Assembly (NCBI GenBank): GCA_013205155.1
Contig: JABMMT010000035.1
Coordinates: 1 to 35,157, forward strand
Direction of reading: 5' to 3'
DNA from: Betaproteobacteria bacterium
Lineage (GTDB): Bacteria > Pseudomonadota > Gammaproteobacteria > Burkholderiales > Burkholderiaceae
DNA length: 35,157 nt
Shown: piece after piece, positions 26,559 through 35,157 of the stretch
How the letters are laid out: each line of letters starts with the position of its first letter
Numbering within the stretch: position 1 is the stretch's first letter
Position numbers and translations under genes: made by a program
Notes under the pieces: generated by a model
Database searches by the model: none
What the model saw: only the letters and a program-made list of their open reading frames with translations
What the model was told of the DNA's origin: nothing

Positions 26559-28574
26559 TTAGGAAGAAGATCGGGGGTGGAGCTTGAAGTGAGTAATGAT
26601 TTGGGTGATGAGTACCAAAGCAAATCCAATGAAGCCGATCAGATCAGCCTCTGTCGAGGGGTAGGCTAAAGCCACCCCAGATATCACCATAATGACGCGT
26701 TCAAATACTTTGGTTTTTTCAATAAACCATCCCTGTAAGCCGCCAGCCAAACAAATGATGCCAATCACAGCAGTAAATGATATCCAGGCGATCTGCGACC
26801 AATCAGCTTGCTCTAGGGCGCTGGTGGAGCCCATCAGGAGCAAGCTCACGCCCGACTTATCGAGGACAAACATAAATGGCACCAAGATTGCTGGAGCAAC
26901 GTATTTCCACGTTTGTAGAGTAGTTTTATAAGGATTACCTTTGCAAATTGCGGCTGCGGCAAATGGTGACAAGGCTGTTGGAGGCGACACCTCTGAAAGT
27001 ACGGCGTAATAGAAGATAAACATATGCGCGGCAAATGCAGGCACACCTAGGTTAATCAGTGCCGGTGCAGCGATCACAGCGCAAATAATATAAGAAGCAG
27101 TTACCGGTACTGCGAGGCCGACGATCCAGACAATCAATGCTGTAAAGATGGCGGTCAGTAGCAACGAGCCACCCGCATATTGAATCACGATTGAACTAAA
27201 TTTGAGACCAAGTCCGGTAAGTGTTACAGTGCCAACAATCAGACCCGCACCTGCACACGTTGCTGCAATTGCTAATACTCCTGTAGAACCAGTGGAGAGG
27301 GCCTTCACTAAATTGGAGTGATAAAAACCAGAAAGGATAGGTTCTTTTCCTTTAAACCAGGCCCAGGGAATAATTGCAGTATCTTGGCGCAACATACTAG
27401 ACAGTGCAGAAACAACGGTAGCCCAAAAGACTGACATCACTGGCGAGAAGCCCATCATCATGAACACCACGATGGAGATCAAAGAGAAAAAATGAAACCA
27501 ATATTTCTTAGTTAACTGCCAAGCACTTTCTACTGATGGAAAATGAATATTTTTCATGCCGTACTTACGCACGTCGATTTCAACCATGACAAACAAGCCA
27601 AGGTAGAACAAAATCGTGGGGATAGTTGCCATGAGCAACACATCTAAATAGGAGATTTTAAGGAAGTCAGCAATCAGGAAGGCAGCAGCACCCAATACCG
27701 GTGGCGAGATGATGGCACCAAGTCCACCTGCAGCCAAAAGACCGCCTGCAGCATTTTTTTCGTAACCTACCTTTTCAAGCATGGGTGCAGCAACAGAGCC
27801 TACCGTAACGGTAGTTGCAACCCCCGATCCTGATGGGCCACCCATCAAGAATGAGGACAAGACAATCGTTCTGCCTACCCCGGATGATTTGCCGCCCATC
27901 GCAGCAAAAGAGAAGTCGATGAAGAATTTTCCTGCACCAGTAAATTGCAAAAAGGCACCAAAGATGGTGAAAAGAATAATGAGGGTTGCAGAGACGTCGA
28001 CTGCAGTGCCATAGATGCCTTCTAGGGTCATATACATATAACCTACGAGCCGATCTAAGTCGTAACCTTTGTGAGTCCATGGGGCAGGAAGGTAATTGCC
28101 AAAGAAGGCATATAGCAAGAAAAGTACCGTAACGGCAACGAGTACCATGCCATTAGTTCTCCTCACACCCTCGAGAATGAGTAGGATGAGAGCAATACCC
28201 ACCATCACATCAGTAGAATTTGGGGCAGTATTTCTGTCCATCAGGTCATCGCCGCCGGCCAGAATGTAATAGGCGATGGCAACTGAGCCTATGGCAAATA
28301 AAACATCCCAAAACATTAATTTGTTTTTAAAACGAGCAGCAACCGGAAAACTAAGGAACACTAAAAACAAGACTAGCGCAACGTGAATAACTCTGAGCTG
28401 ATGGGTTGGAACGATCGAGTAGGCTGCATACAAATGAAACAATGACATGCCCACTGCCACCAGTGTGATGAATATAGCGAGTAGGCCTTTGTAGTTATTA
28501 GAGTCACCCTCTTCTTGCTTAATGAAGGCGTCTAACTTTTCTTGGGTTTCGTTGTCAATCACATTTTGATTCAT
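26559..28574 (-). CDS. TRAP transporter permease (fused 4TM/12TM subunits)
   Basis: 671 aa; 'GGKSSGVGRTIVLSSFLMGGPSGSGVATTVTVGSVAAPMLEKVGYEKNAAGGLLAAGGLGAIISPPVLGAAAFLIADFL'. Confidence 0.95.
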   Translation of the reverse strand: MNQNVIDNETQEKLDAFIKQEEGDSNNYKGLLAIFITLVAVGMSLFHLYAAYSIVPTHQLRVIHVALVLFLVFLSFPVAARFKNKLMFWDVLFAIGSVAIAYYILAGGDDLMDRNTAPNSTDVMVGIALILLILEGVRRTNGMVLVAVTVLFLLYAFFGNYLPAPWTHKGYDLDRLVGYMYMTLEGIYGTAVDVSATLIILFTIFGAFLQFTGAGKFFIDFSFAAMGGKSSGVGRTIVLSSFLMGGPSGSGVATTVTVGSVAAPMLEKVGYEKNAAGGLLAAGGLGAIISPPVLGAAAFLIADFLKISYLDVLLMATIPTILFYLGLFVMVEIDVRKYGMKNIHFPSVESAWQLTKKYWFHFFSLISIVVFMMMGFSPVMSVFWATVVSALSSMLRQDTAIIPWAWFKGKEPILSGFYHSNLVKALSTGSTGVLAIAATCAGAGLIVGTVTLTGLGLKFSSIVIQYAGGSLLLTAIFTALIVWIVGLAVPVTASYIICAVIAAPALINLGVPAFAAHMFIFYYAVLSEVSPPTALSPFAAAAICKGNPYKTTLQTWKYVAPAILVPFMFVLDKSGVSLLLMGSTSALEQADWSQIAWISFTAVIGIICLAGGLQGWFIEKTKVFERVIMVISGVALAYPSTEADLIGFIGFALVLITQIITHFKLHPRSSS

Positions 28575-28621
28575 GGCTGAACCTATCTTTATTTATATTT
28601 ATGTACCGCATTAAAGCAGAA

Positions 28622-28642
28622 GGGGTGAGATTAACTCACCCC
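28622..28642 (-). promoter_or_regulatory. Stem-loop between TAXI receptor and TRAP permease genes
   Basis: GGGGTGAG-ATTAA-CTCACCCC, a perfect 8-bp inverted repeat 8 bases downstream of the receptor stop codon. Confidence 0.7.
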
Positions 28643-28650
28643 AATATGGC

Positions 28651-29601
28651 TTAGTTTACCTTGACACCTTTTTCTTTAAAGTACTTTAAAGCACCTGGAT
28701 GATAGGCAATCGGTGTTGCATTCGATTTTTGGTTCTCTAATTTGATATTTCTGTACTCAGCATGTGAGCGGACAAGTTCAAGCTGATTATCAAAAATGGC
28801 TTTAACAATTTTGTAAGCCTCTGCATCAGACATAGTGGAGTTGACAACTAAAAGATTGGCAACTGCTGCAACTTTATTATCTTTTTCCATGCCGCTATAA
28901 GTCTGCTTTGTAATCTCGGATGGGAAATAAAGATTGCCATATTTTTTATTCATAGCGGGGACTTCAGCAGAAGTGTCTACCATCACGATTTTCATGCTCG
29001 GGCTGTTTGCCAAATCAGTAACAGCTGCAGTTGGTAGTCCACCTACCCAAAAGAAGGCGTCAATCTTACGGTCTTTTACAGCATTGACAGATTCTGCAAC
29101 GCTCAAACGCTCACGCTTGACATCTTTGTCTTTATCAAGCCCTGCAGCCTCTAACAAGCGAAAAGCCATGACTTCAGTGGCACTTCCTGGTGCGCCTGTG
29201 CTTACGCGCTTACCTTTAAGATCTTTCATGGTCTTAATGCCAGTGGATTCCACGGTAGCAACGTGCATGAGGTTTGGATACAGTATGAGTAAATTGCGCA
29301 AATCTACGGGCTTGTCTTTAAATTTATCCTCACCAACTAACGCGTCTTTGGCAGCATCAGCCATTGAGAAAGCAACGTAAGGTTTGCCAGTACCAACCAG
29401 TTTTAAGTTATCAACTGAGCCACCTGTCACTTCAGCAGTCGCTGACATTCCTGGGACATGCTTGGATAAGACAGAGGCTAGGCCCCCACCCATTGGGTAG
29501 TAGACACCCCCTGTACCACCGGTAGCAATAGAGATATTTTGTGCTTGCGCATTAGCCCATAAAAAGCTGAGCGATAGTACGACGATTTTTAATAACTTCA
29601 T
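28651..29601 (-). CDS. TAXI family TRAP transporter solute-binding subunit
   Basis: 'ISIATGGTGGVYYPMGGGLASVLSKHVPGMSATAEVTGGSVDNLKLV', 'LKGKRVSTGAPGSATEVMAFRLLEAAGL'. Confidence 0.96.
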   Translation of the reverse strand: MKLLKIVVLSLSFLWANAQAQNISIATGGTGGVYYPMGGGLASVLSKHVPGMSATAEVTGGSVDNLKLVGTGKPYVAFSMADAAKDALVGEDKFKDKPVDLRNLLILYPNLMHVATVESTGIKTMKDLKGKRVSTGAPGSATEVMAFRLLEAAGLDKDKDVKRERLSVAESVNAVKDRKIDAFFWVGGLPTAAVTDLANSPSMKIVMVDTSAEVPAMNKKYGNLYFPSEITKQTYSGMEKDNKVAAVANLLVVNSTMSDAEAYKIVKAIFDNQLELVRSHAEYRNIKLENQKSNATPIAYHPGALKYFKEKGVKVN

Positions 29602-29627
29602 GGTTGTCTCCTTTGGATATTTTTAAA

Positions 29628-30554
29628 TTAAAGACCAGGCATTGAAAAATGAGCTTTTTGTAGTTCACTTAATAATTTTGCTTGTTGATCAGCAGTTAAT
29701 TGCATCAGTGGCGGAAGAACTCTGAGCCAATCAGAATCTTTACTGAAATGGGCAACAGCAGTTTTCATGCCAGCAATCATTTGGTATTGCGCAAAGATCG
29801 AGCGGAGACTATCTAAATCTGCTTGACGTTGATCGGCATTCGATTCTCTCCAGTGCGCTGCTAAATCAGCGATCGCCTTTGGATTAACGTTTGCAGTAGC
29901 AGAAATGCATCCAACCCCACCAGCTCGCAGGGTACGCATTAAGAAAACTTCACTACCAGCATAAACACGGAAACCAGATGGAGCTAGCAACTTAATAACG
30001 GATTCTGTATAAGCCCAGTCACCAGAACTATCCTTCATGCCAACCACAGTTTTTGGATATTCTTTGGCTAGGCGCTCAAGCAATGCCAAACTTTTATTAA
30101 TCTTGGTAACGGGCGGAATGTTGTAGATATAAATCTTCAAGGCTGAGCTACCTACCTTTTGAATCACCTCCGAAAAATATGCAAAGAGTCCATCATCAGT
30201 AACGTCTTTGTAATAGAAGGGCGGAAGCATGAGAACGCCAGCACATTTGTGTGCAACCGCATGTTTAGTCATGGTCACGGTTGCATCAATCGAGGTAGCC
30301 CCGGTACCCGGCATCATGTGCTCGGGATTGAGTCCACCTTCGATGAGCGCTGTTAGCACACTCATTTTTTGTGGATCAGACATAGAGTTTGCTTCTGAGT
30401 TTGTGCCAAAGATTGCTTGACCAACACCATTAGCCCCTAACCATTTGCATTGCTTCAATAATTTTTGTGCATCAGGGCTACCATCTGCTTTGAACGGTGT
30501 TAATACTGGCGATAGCACTGCAGGCAATGTTGAAGGGTGTAAGGAAATAGTCAT
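29628..30554 (-). CDS. Dihydrodipicolinate synthase family protein (class I aldolase superfamily)
   Basis: 'PVLTPFKADGSPD', 'YIYNIPPVTKI', 'VVGMKDSSGDWAY' (Schiff-base Lys context), 'VYAGSEVF'. Confidence 0.93.
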   Translation of the reverse strand: MTISLHPSTLPAVLSPVLTPFKADGSPDAQKLLKQCKWLGANGVGQAIFGTNSEANSMSDPQKMSVLTALIEGGLNPEHMMPGTGATSIDATVTMTKHAVAHKCAGVLMLPPFYYKDVTDDGLFAYFSEVIQKVGSSALKIYIYNIPPVTKINKSLALLERLAKEYPKTVVGMKDSSGDWAYTESVIKLLAPSGFRVYAGSEVFLMRTLRAGGVGCISATANVNPKAIADLAAHWRESNADQRQADLDSLRSIFAQYQMIAGMKTAVAHFSKDSDWLRVLPPLMQLTADQQAKLLSELQKAHFSMPGL

Positions 30555-30565
30555 TCTTGCTCCGA

Positions 30566-31495
30566 TTAATTTTTTACTTCTGTCAGAAGTGGCTGCTGGT
30601 TAAAAAAGGCTTCTAAATTATCTACTGCTAAATGAATCATTGCTATCCGTGTTTCTGCGGTAGCGCTGCCGATATGAGGCGTTAAAAGTACATTATCAAG
30701 ATTTAAGAAAGCAATATTGGGATTAGGTTCATTTTCGAAGACATCCAAGGCTGCGCCAGCAATCTTTTTATGCTGCAGTGCATATAAAAGAGCGGGTTCA
30801 TCAATTACGCTGCCACGAGCAATATTGATTAAGTAAGCCTTGGGACCAAGAGCTTCAAGCACCTTAGCATTAATCATTTTATCGGTATCGGGGGTGGCTG
30901 GACAGGTCAAAAAAAGCACATCACATGCATCTGCTAAAGATTGGATGTCTTTAATATAGGTGTATGGCAAGTCCTTAGGAGAGGGTCCGCTATAACAAAT
31001 CTCCACCTTAAAGGGCAAGAGGCGTGTAGCTAGCCCTTGCCCAATCCGACCCATACCAGCGATGCCTACTCGTTTACCCGATAAGTTAGTGGTAATCCTA
31101 AAGGGGCCCTTAGACCAAGCGGTACTTTTGACAAGCTCTTGGGCGTCAGGCAAGCGCCGTATGAGTCCGAGCATTATCCCCATCGCTAACTCACAAACAG
31201 CATCATTGAGAACCCCTGGGGTGTTGCTGATTTTGATTCCCCGCTCTTTAAGGTAAGCCAGCGGAAGATTGTCATAACCAACACCACAGGTTGATACCAT
31301 TCTGATGCTGGGGATTTGCCTAACTAAGATTTCAGGCAGAGTAATGTTAGAGCGAACTAAGATGGCCTCAAAATGACCTTCAGGTGCTGGGGCTCTTGGA
31401 TCAGGATGGAGTATTGGAGTAAAACGTCGATTAATTTCTGCCTGCATCATTTCAGGAAAATGGCCGACCTCTAACACCGAATTGACGGGAATCAT
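30566..31495 (-). CDS. 2-hydroxyacid dehydrogenase (D-isomer specific family)
   Basis: 'VGIAGMGRIGQGLATRLLPF', 'LINIARGSVIDEPALLYALQHKKIAGAALDVFENEP', 'LTPHIGSATAETR'. Confidence 0.95.
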   Translation of the reverse strand: MIPVNSVLEVGHFPEMMQAEINRRFTPILHPDPRAPAPEGHFEAILVRSNITLPEILVRQIPSIRMVSTCGVGYDNLPLAYLKERGIKISNTPGVLNDAVCELAMGIMLGLIRRLPDAQELVKSTAWSKGPFRITTNLSGKRVGIAGMGRIGQGLATRLLPFKVEICYSGPSPKDLPYTYIKDIQSLADACDVLFLTCPATPDTDKMINAKVLEALGPKAYLINIARGSVIDEPALLYALQHKKIAGAALDVFENEPNPNIAFLNLDNVLLTPHIGSATAETRIAMIHLAVDNLEAFFNQQPLLTEVKN

Positions 31496-31581
31496 GTCTC
31501 ACTAACTTTTTTATTGGAATAATGCATCTATTGTAAAAGGATTTTTACCTAAAATTGCGCCCCCTATGAGGAGAATATGTC

Positions 31582-32526
31582 ATGTTGTTTACCCCAGCCG
31601 AAACTAAAGTAGTGATTGTTGGAGGGGGCACTATGGGCGCAGACGTAGCTGCTGTCTGCGCGCGCGGTGGTTGTGCTGTGCAGGTGGTTGAGCCTACCAC
31701 TGAACGCAGAGCCCTTTTGCCAGATTATTTTGCAAATACCCTAGCTGAGTTGGGTTACGAAAATCGTGTTCATTTACTCAGCACTGCTGGGTCTTTAGAG
31801 GAAGTCGATTGGTCGGATGTGGATTTGGTGATTGAGTGCGTGCCTGAGCGCTTAGATATCAAACAAGAATTATTTGCCAAGCTTGAGAAGTACGCAAAGC
31901 CAGAAGCCGTATTAGCTAGTAATAGCACTAGCTTTCCCATTAGCCAAATTGCAAGCGGTTTGAAAACAGCGGCGCGAATGATTGGCCTACATTTTTTTAT
32001 GCCAGCCCATTTGATTCCTTGTGTAGAAGTAGTTTATGGCGAGAAAACTTCACCCATGGTTGCCGACAGTCTTACTAGATTGATGACTGCTTGTGGCATG
32101 GTTCCAGTGACCGTTAAAAAAGATTTACCCGGATTCTTGGCTAATCGTTTACAGCATGCACTATCACGTGAAGCATTTTCGATGGTAGATCAAGGTATAT
32201 GTACTCCTGAAGATATTGACAAGGCAGTCCGCTTTGGATTTGGCTTTCGCTATATCGCAGCTGGTCCAGCAATGCAGCGTGATCATGCAGGACTTGAAAT
32301 CCATGCCGCTGGAGGAGCGACGATTTATCCTTCCTTAAATAACTCTTCTACGATTGCAAAGTGCTTAAGTGAGCGCGTGGAGAGCGGGAAGTTTGGTATG
32401 AAAACTGGGGAAGGATTTTTCTCTTGGACTGCAGAAACGATTCAAGCAGAGCGTAAGCGTTATCAGAAAGCATTACGTGAGGGCTTAAAAATTATTCAGA
32501 AAGACCTACCGGAAATTAAACAATGA
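31582..32526 (+). CDS. 3-hydroxyacyl-CoA dehydrogenase-family NAD-dependent oxidoreductase (single-domain, possibly a 3-hydroxyacid/L-gulonate/carnitine dehydrogenase-type enzyme)
   Basis: 'VVIVGGGTMGADVAAVCARGGCAVQVVEP', 'ASNSTSFPISQIASG', 'HFFMPAHLIPCVEVV', 'LPGFLANRLQHALSREAFSMVDQGICTPEDIDKAV'. Confidence 0.9.
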   Translation: MLFTPAETKVVIVGGGTMGADVAAVCARGGCAVQVVEPTTERRALLPDYFANTLAELGYENRVHLLSTAGSLEEVDWSDVDLVIECVPERLDIKQELFAKLEKYAKPEAVLASNSTSFPISQIASGLKTAARMIGLHFFMPAHLIPCVEVVYGEKTSPMVADSLTRLMTACGMVPVTVKKDLPGFLANRLQHALSREAFSMVDQGICTPEDIDKAVRFGFGFRYIAAGPAMQRDHAGLEIHAAGGATIYPSLNNSSTIAKCLSERVESGKFGMKTGEGFFSWTAETIQAERKRYQKALREGLKIIQKDLPEIKQ

Positions 32527-32536
32527 TGAAGGCTGG

Positions 32537-33742
32537 CTAGGCAATATCTTTGATATTGAGTTTGCGCAAGTTGGGTGCGAATCGATAAGTCAGCAAAACA
32601 ACCAAGATCGTCGCGCCTCCGCCAAATATGATCGAGGGCACTAAGCCCATGAGACTGGCCGCAATACCCGACTCTAGTGCGCCTAGTTCATTTGATGAGC
32701 CGATGAAGATGCCATTAATGGCACTAATCCTACCGCGCATGTGATCCGGTGTTGTGAGTTGCATAATGCTGCCACGAATCACTACTGAAACAGAATCACA
32801 ACATCCAGAGATGAATAAGAAAAATGCGCAGATCCAGAGATTGCTTGAGATCGCAAAAGCAATAATGGCAATACCAAAGCCTGCTACTGAGAGCAGAAGA
32901 TATTTTCCCGACTCAGTCAGTATGGGACGTCTTGCGAGGTAAATTCCCGTAATGACAGCACCAGCTGCCGGCGCTGCTCGTAATATGCCAAGAGTCTCAG
33001 GCCCGGCATTGAGAACTTCTTTTACAAAAGCCGGCAGAATCGAGACTGCACCTCCAAAAAGTACAGCAAACATATCGAGTGCCATCACACTCAATATCAG
33101 TTCATGTTTTCTGACGTAATGAAATCCTTGTAAAAAGCTTTTCAAAAAATGATTAGAGAGTTCACCCCTCTTTTCTTGAATCACTTTAATGAAGGTAATG
33201 CCATACAAACCAAAGACAGCACAGAAGGCTGCCAATAAATAAGTCCACTCTAAGCCAGCGAAACCAATCATCAAGCCACCAAGTCCTGGACCCGCTACTA
33301 CGCAAATCTGAAATGCAGAAGAAGCATAGGCGGTATAGCGGGTGAGTTGGTCTCTTGGAATGATTTGTCCAAAGAGGGCTTGGTAGGATGGGCGCAATAG
33401 GGCGCGGCCAATACCAATGAAGGCGACTGCACAATAAATAAGGGGGACAGGTGGTGTTAACCATCCCAGGGCAATCGCTGCCAGAAATAAAGCTACTGCC
33501 ATATGTATTGCACAGGCTAATGCTGCAATCAGCTTTCTGGAGTAGTGGTCTACCGCATGTCCTGAATACAAGGCGAGGGCAAAATAAGGAATTAACTCAG
33601 CTAGGCCGATCAGCCCTAGTGAAACTACACTGTTCGTAATTTCGTAAATGTGCCAACCTACCGCCACCATCGTGATCTGATAACTTAAGGTCGCGCCAAT
33701 GCGATAGAGCAGTAGAGTTCTAAAGGCTTTACTAGGGTTCAT
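32537..33742 (-). CDS. MFS transporter (enterobactin exporter-like MFS_3 type)
   Basis: 'YQITMVAVGWHIYEITNSVVSLGLIGLAELIPYFALALYSGHAVDHYSRK', 'RGRISAINGIFIGSSNELGALESG'. Confidence 0.9.
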   Translation of the reverse strand: MNPSKAFRTLLLYRIGATLSYQITMVAVGWHIYEITNSVVSLGLIGLAELIPYFALALYSGHAVDHYSRKLIAALACAIHMAVALFLAAIALGWLTPPVPLIYCAVAFIGIGRALLRPSYQALFGQIIPRDQLTRYTAYASSAFQICVVAGPGLGGLMIGFAGLEWTYLLAAFCAVFGLYGITFIKVIQEKRGELSNHFLKSFLQGFHYVRKHELILSVMALDMFAVLFGGAVSILPAFVKEVLNAGPETLGILRAAPAAGAVITGIYLARRPILTESGKYLLLSVAGFGIAIIAFAISSNLWICAFFLFISGCCDSVSVVIRGSIMQLTTPDHMRGRISAINGIFIGSSNELGALESGIAASLMGLVPSIIFGGGATILVVLLTYRFAPNLRKLNIKDIA

Positions 33743-33786
33743 GAATTTTGCTTAGTTTAAGTCAGATCCTGCTTTATTCTTTAGGA

Positions 33787-34470
33787 ATGAAGAAAATCAT
33801 TCGTGTTTGGGACTTACCAATTCGGCTATTTCATTGGCTATTGGTATTGTGCATTACCGGTAGCGTGGTCAGCGTCAATATAGGTGGTAATGCTATGGAG
33901 TGGCATGCCTATTTTGGCTACAGCATTTTGGTCTTATTACTGTTTAGGATCGTTTGGGGTTTTATAGGCTCAACCCATGCTCGATTTGCCTCCTTCTTTC
34001 CGTCGAAGGAAAACGTATTGAACTATCTCAGTGGCAAGTCACCCCGAGTTTTAGGTCACAACCCTCTAGGAGCTATTTCTATTTTTGCGCTGCTCTTTGT
34101 ATTAAGTGTGCAAGTATTTACGGGCTTATTTGTAGATGATCAAATTGCTTTTCAGGGCCCACTGTCTAAATATGTTTCCAACTCAATGGTCTCTATTTTC
34201 TCGCAGATTCATGAGGGCAATCAGTTTCTGATCTACACCTTCATTACCATTCATATTGCAGCTATTCTCTACTATCGCAAATTTAAGGGTGAAGATTTGA
34301 TTGGGCCAATGTTCAGTGGCGATAAAGAAATTGACCCAAGCGAGGAGGCAAATTATTTGCCAGCTGACTTGGGTCGACCATCCAAAGATGGTTTTATACA
34401 GCGTACGCTCGCCTTAATTCTATTGAGCGTGATCGCTTTAGCGATAGCTTATTTAATTACTTCTTCTTAA
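33787..34470 (+). CDS. Cytochrome b/b6 domain-containing protein (cytochrome b561 family)
   Basis: 'VWDLPIRLFHWLLVLCI', 'EWHAYFGYSILVLLLFRIVWGFIGSTHARF', 'HIAAILYYRKFKGEDLIGPM'. Met at 33787 preferred over track start 33748. Confidence 0.92.
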   Translation: MKKIIRVWDLPIRLFHWLLVLCITGSVVSVNIGGNAMEWHAYFGYSILVLLLFRIVWGFIGSTHARFASFFPSKENVLNYLSGKSPRVLGHNPLGAISIFALLFVLSVQVFTGLFVDDQIAFQGPLSKYVSNSMVSIFSQIHEGNQFLIYTFITIHIAAILYYRKFKGEDLIGPMFSGDKEIDPSEEANYLPADLGRPSKDGFIQRTLALILLSVIALAIAYLITSS

Positions 34471-34909
34471 AGTCATCGTGACAATTATTGCAACTTGCCC
34501 CTGCAGTACCAAAAGCTTTCTTGATACTCTCTAAGTCGCCTGATTGAGCAGCTTTATTGAGATCAACTACTGCTAACTGCATTTTTTCAGAAGCTGCTTT
34601 GAACTTAGCGTTATCAGACCAAATGGCGGGTTGAGCTTTACCACCTTCCGTGCCTGGGCCAAATGCCTGCCATGGCAAAGTAGACATCATGGCAATAATG
34701 GCTGCATTCTTGGCAACATCATCTTTGTTGTATGGGACCTGACCTTTAACAACAGCGCTAATTTTTCCAAAAGAATTTCCCAAGACGGTATAGACGCTCT
34801 GACGATATTTAATAGCATCTTCAGGCTTTTGGAATTGAGCAACAGCAAAGCCTGAACTCATTGTGAGGATAGTAGCGCTAGCAGCGAGAATAATTTTTTG
34901 TAGTTTCAT
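34457..34909 (-). CDS. Cytochrome c (cytochrome c' family)
   Basis: Signal peptide from Met 34909; 'KPEDAIKYRQSVYTVLGNSFGKI', C-terminal heme motif 'CNNCHDDFKKK'. Confidence 0.93.
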   Translation of the reverse strand: MKLQKIILAASATILTMSSGFAVAQFQKPEDAIKYRQSVYTVLGNSFGKISAVVKGQVPYNKDDVAKNAAIIAMMSTLPWQAFGPGTEGGKAQPAIWSDNAKFKAASEKMQLAVVDLNKAAQSGDLESIKKAFGTAGASCNNCHDDFKKK

Positions 34910-35000
34910 GAGAGGCCTCCATTGATTAGGGGTGAAAGGGGGTGAATCAAACAGTGAAATGAGCATACCCCAGAATGGCGGTTTTTGCCGCAGTAGCGGT

Positions 35001-35157
35001 CTACAGAATCATTTGCAGGGGTAGCGTAATGAGATAAAGAAGCCACTTAAAAAATGCGATGAGTGGCTCCATCCATAGACTGCCGATAATGCCGGTAAAT
35101 ACCAGGGCAAGAACAATAAAAAAGCCCCAAGGTTCAAGTTTTCCTAGGGCGATGGAC
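35001..35157 (-). CDS. Membrane protein C-terminus, probably site-2 protease (M50) family (truncated by window edge)
   Basis: Minus-strand read: SIALGKLEPWGFFIVLALVFTGIIGSLWMEPLIAFFKWLLYLITLPLQMIL*. The hydrophobic tail resembles bacterial M50 peptidases; not in the ORF track. Confidence 0.55.
   Translation of the reverse strand, partial: SIALGKLEPWGFFIVLALVFTGIIGSLWMEPLIAFFKWLLYLITLPLQMIL

Noticed and set aside
27775-28080. 101-aa alternate-frame ORF within the TRAP permease
   Set aside because: Same strand but different frame in a well-conserved permease; Arg/Cys-rich translation typical of a wrong frame.
28934-29380. 148-aa plus-strand ORF opposite the TAXI receptor
   Set aside because: Shadow ORF; low-complexity Ser/Leu-rich translation.
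1-35157. CRISPR array, tRNA/rRNA, prophage, transposon or toxin-antitoxin system
   Set aside because: No regular spaced repeats, cloverleaf-like sequence, transposase, integrase or small paired toxin-antitoxin genes were recognised by eye; a tool scan (tRNAscan-SE, CRISPRCasFinder, ISfinder) would be needed for certainty.

Overview
The window is gene-dense and looks chromosomal. Gene content (complete ccm operon, several Bug/TctC receptors, a phasin, TRAP-TAXI) and moderate-to-low GC fit a Burkholderiales bacterium, possibly Polynucleobacter-like; this taxonomic call is an inference. Main blocks: (1) A minus-strand operon with ATGA overlaps (829-5872) encoding a methylglutaconyl-CoA hydratase-like protein, HMG-CoA lyase, Bug receptor, class III CoA-transferase, acyl-CoA dehydrogenase and a cupin. 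It reads as a possible complete branched-dicarboxylate (3-methylglutarate-type) catabolic route. (2) A run of single genes: DUF4239, phasin, HDAC-like, DUF2237, CHI-like, DUF3833 and quinone reductase. (3) A complete nine-gene cytochrome c maturation operon ccmABCDEFGHI in which every neighbouring pair overlaps. (4) An SDR, a Bug gene with an internal deletion, a 2OG-Fe dioxygenase, an intact Bug, an MFS transporter, UspA and an M23 peptidase. (5) A probable sugar-acid catabolic locus: MR-type enolase-superfamily dehydratase, TRAP-TAXI transporter, DHDPS-family enzyme, 2-hydroxyacid dehydrogenase and a divergent 3-hydroxyacid dehydrogenase-like gene. (6) An MFS transporter, convergent cytochrome b and cytochrome c' genes, and the 3' end of a site-2 protease-like gene. 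No tRNA, rRNA, CRISPR or transposase was recognised. The strongest observations are the two coherent but unassigned catabolic clusters and two decayed Bug receptor relics, one of them not in the supplied ORF track.
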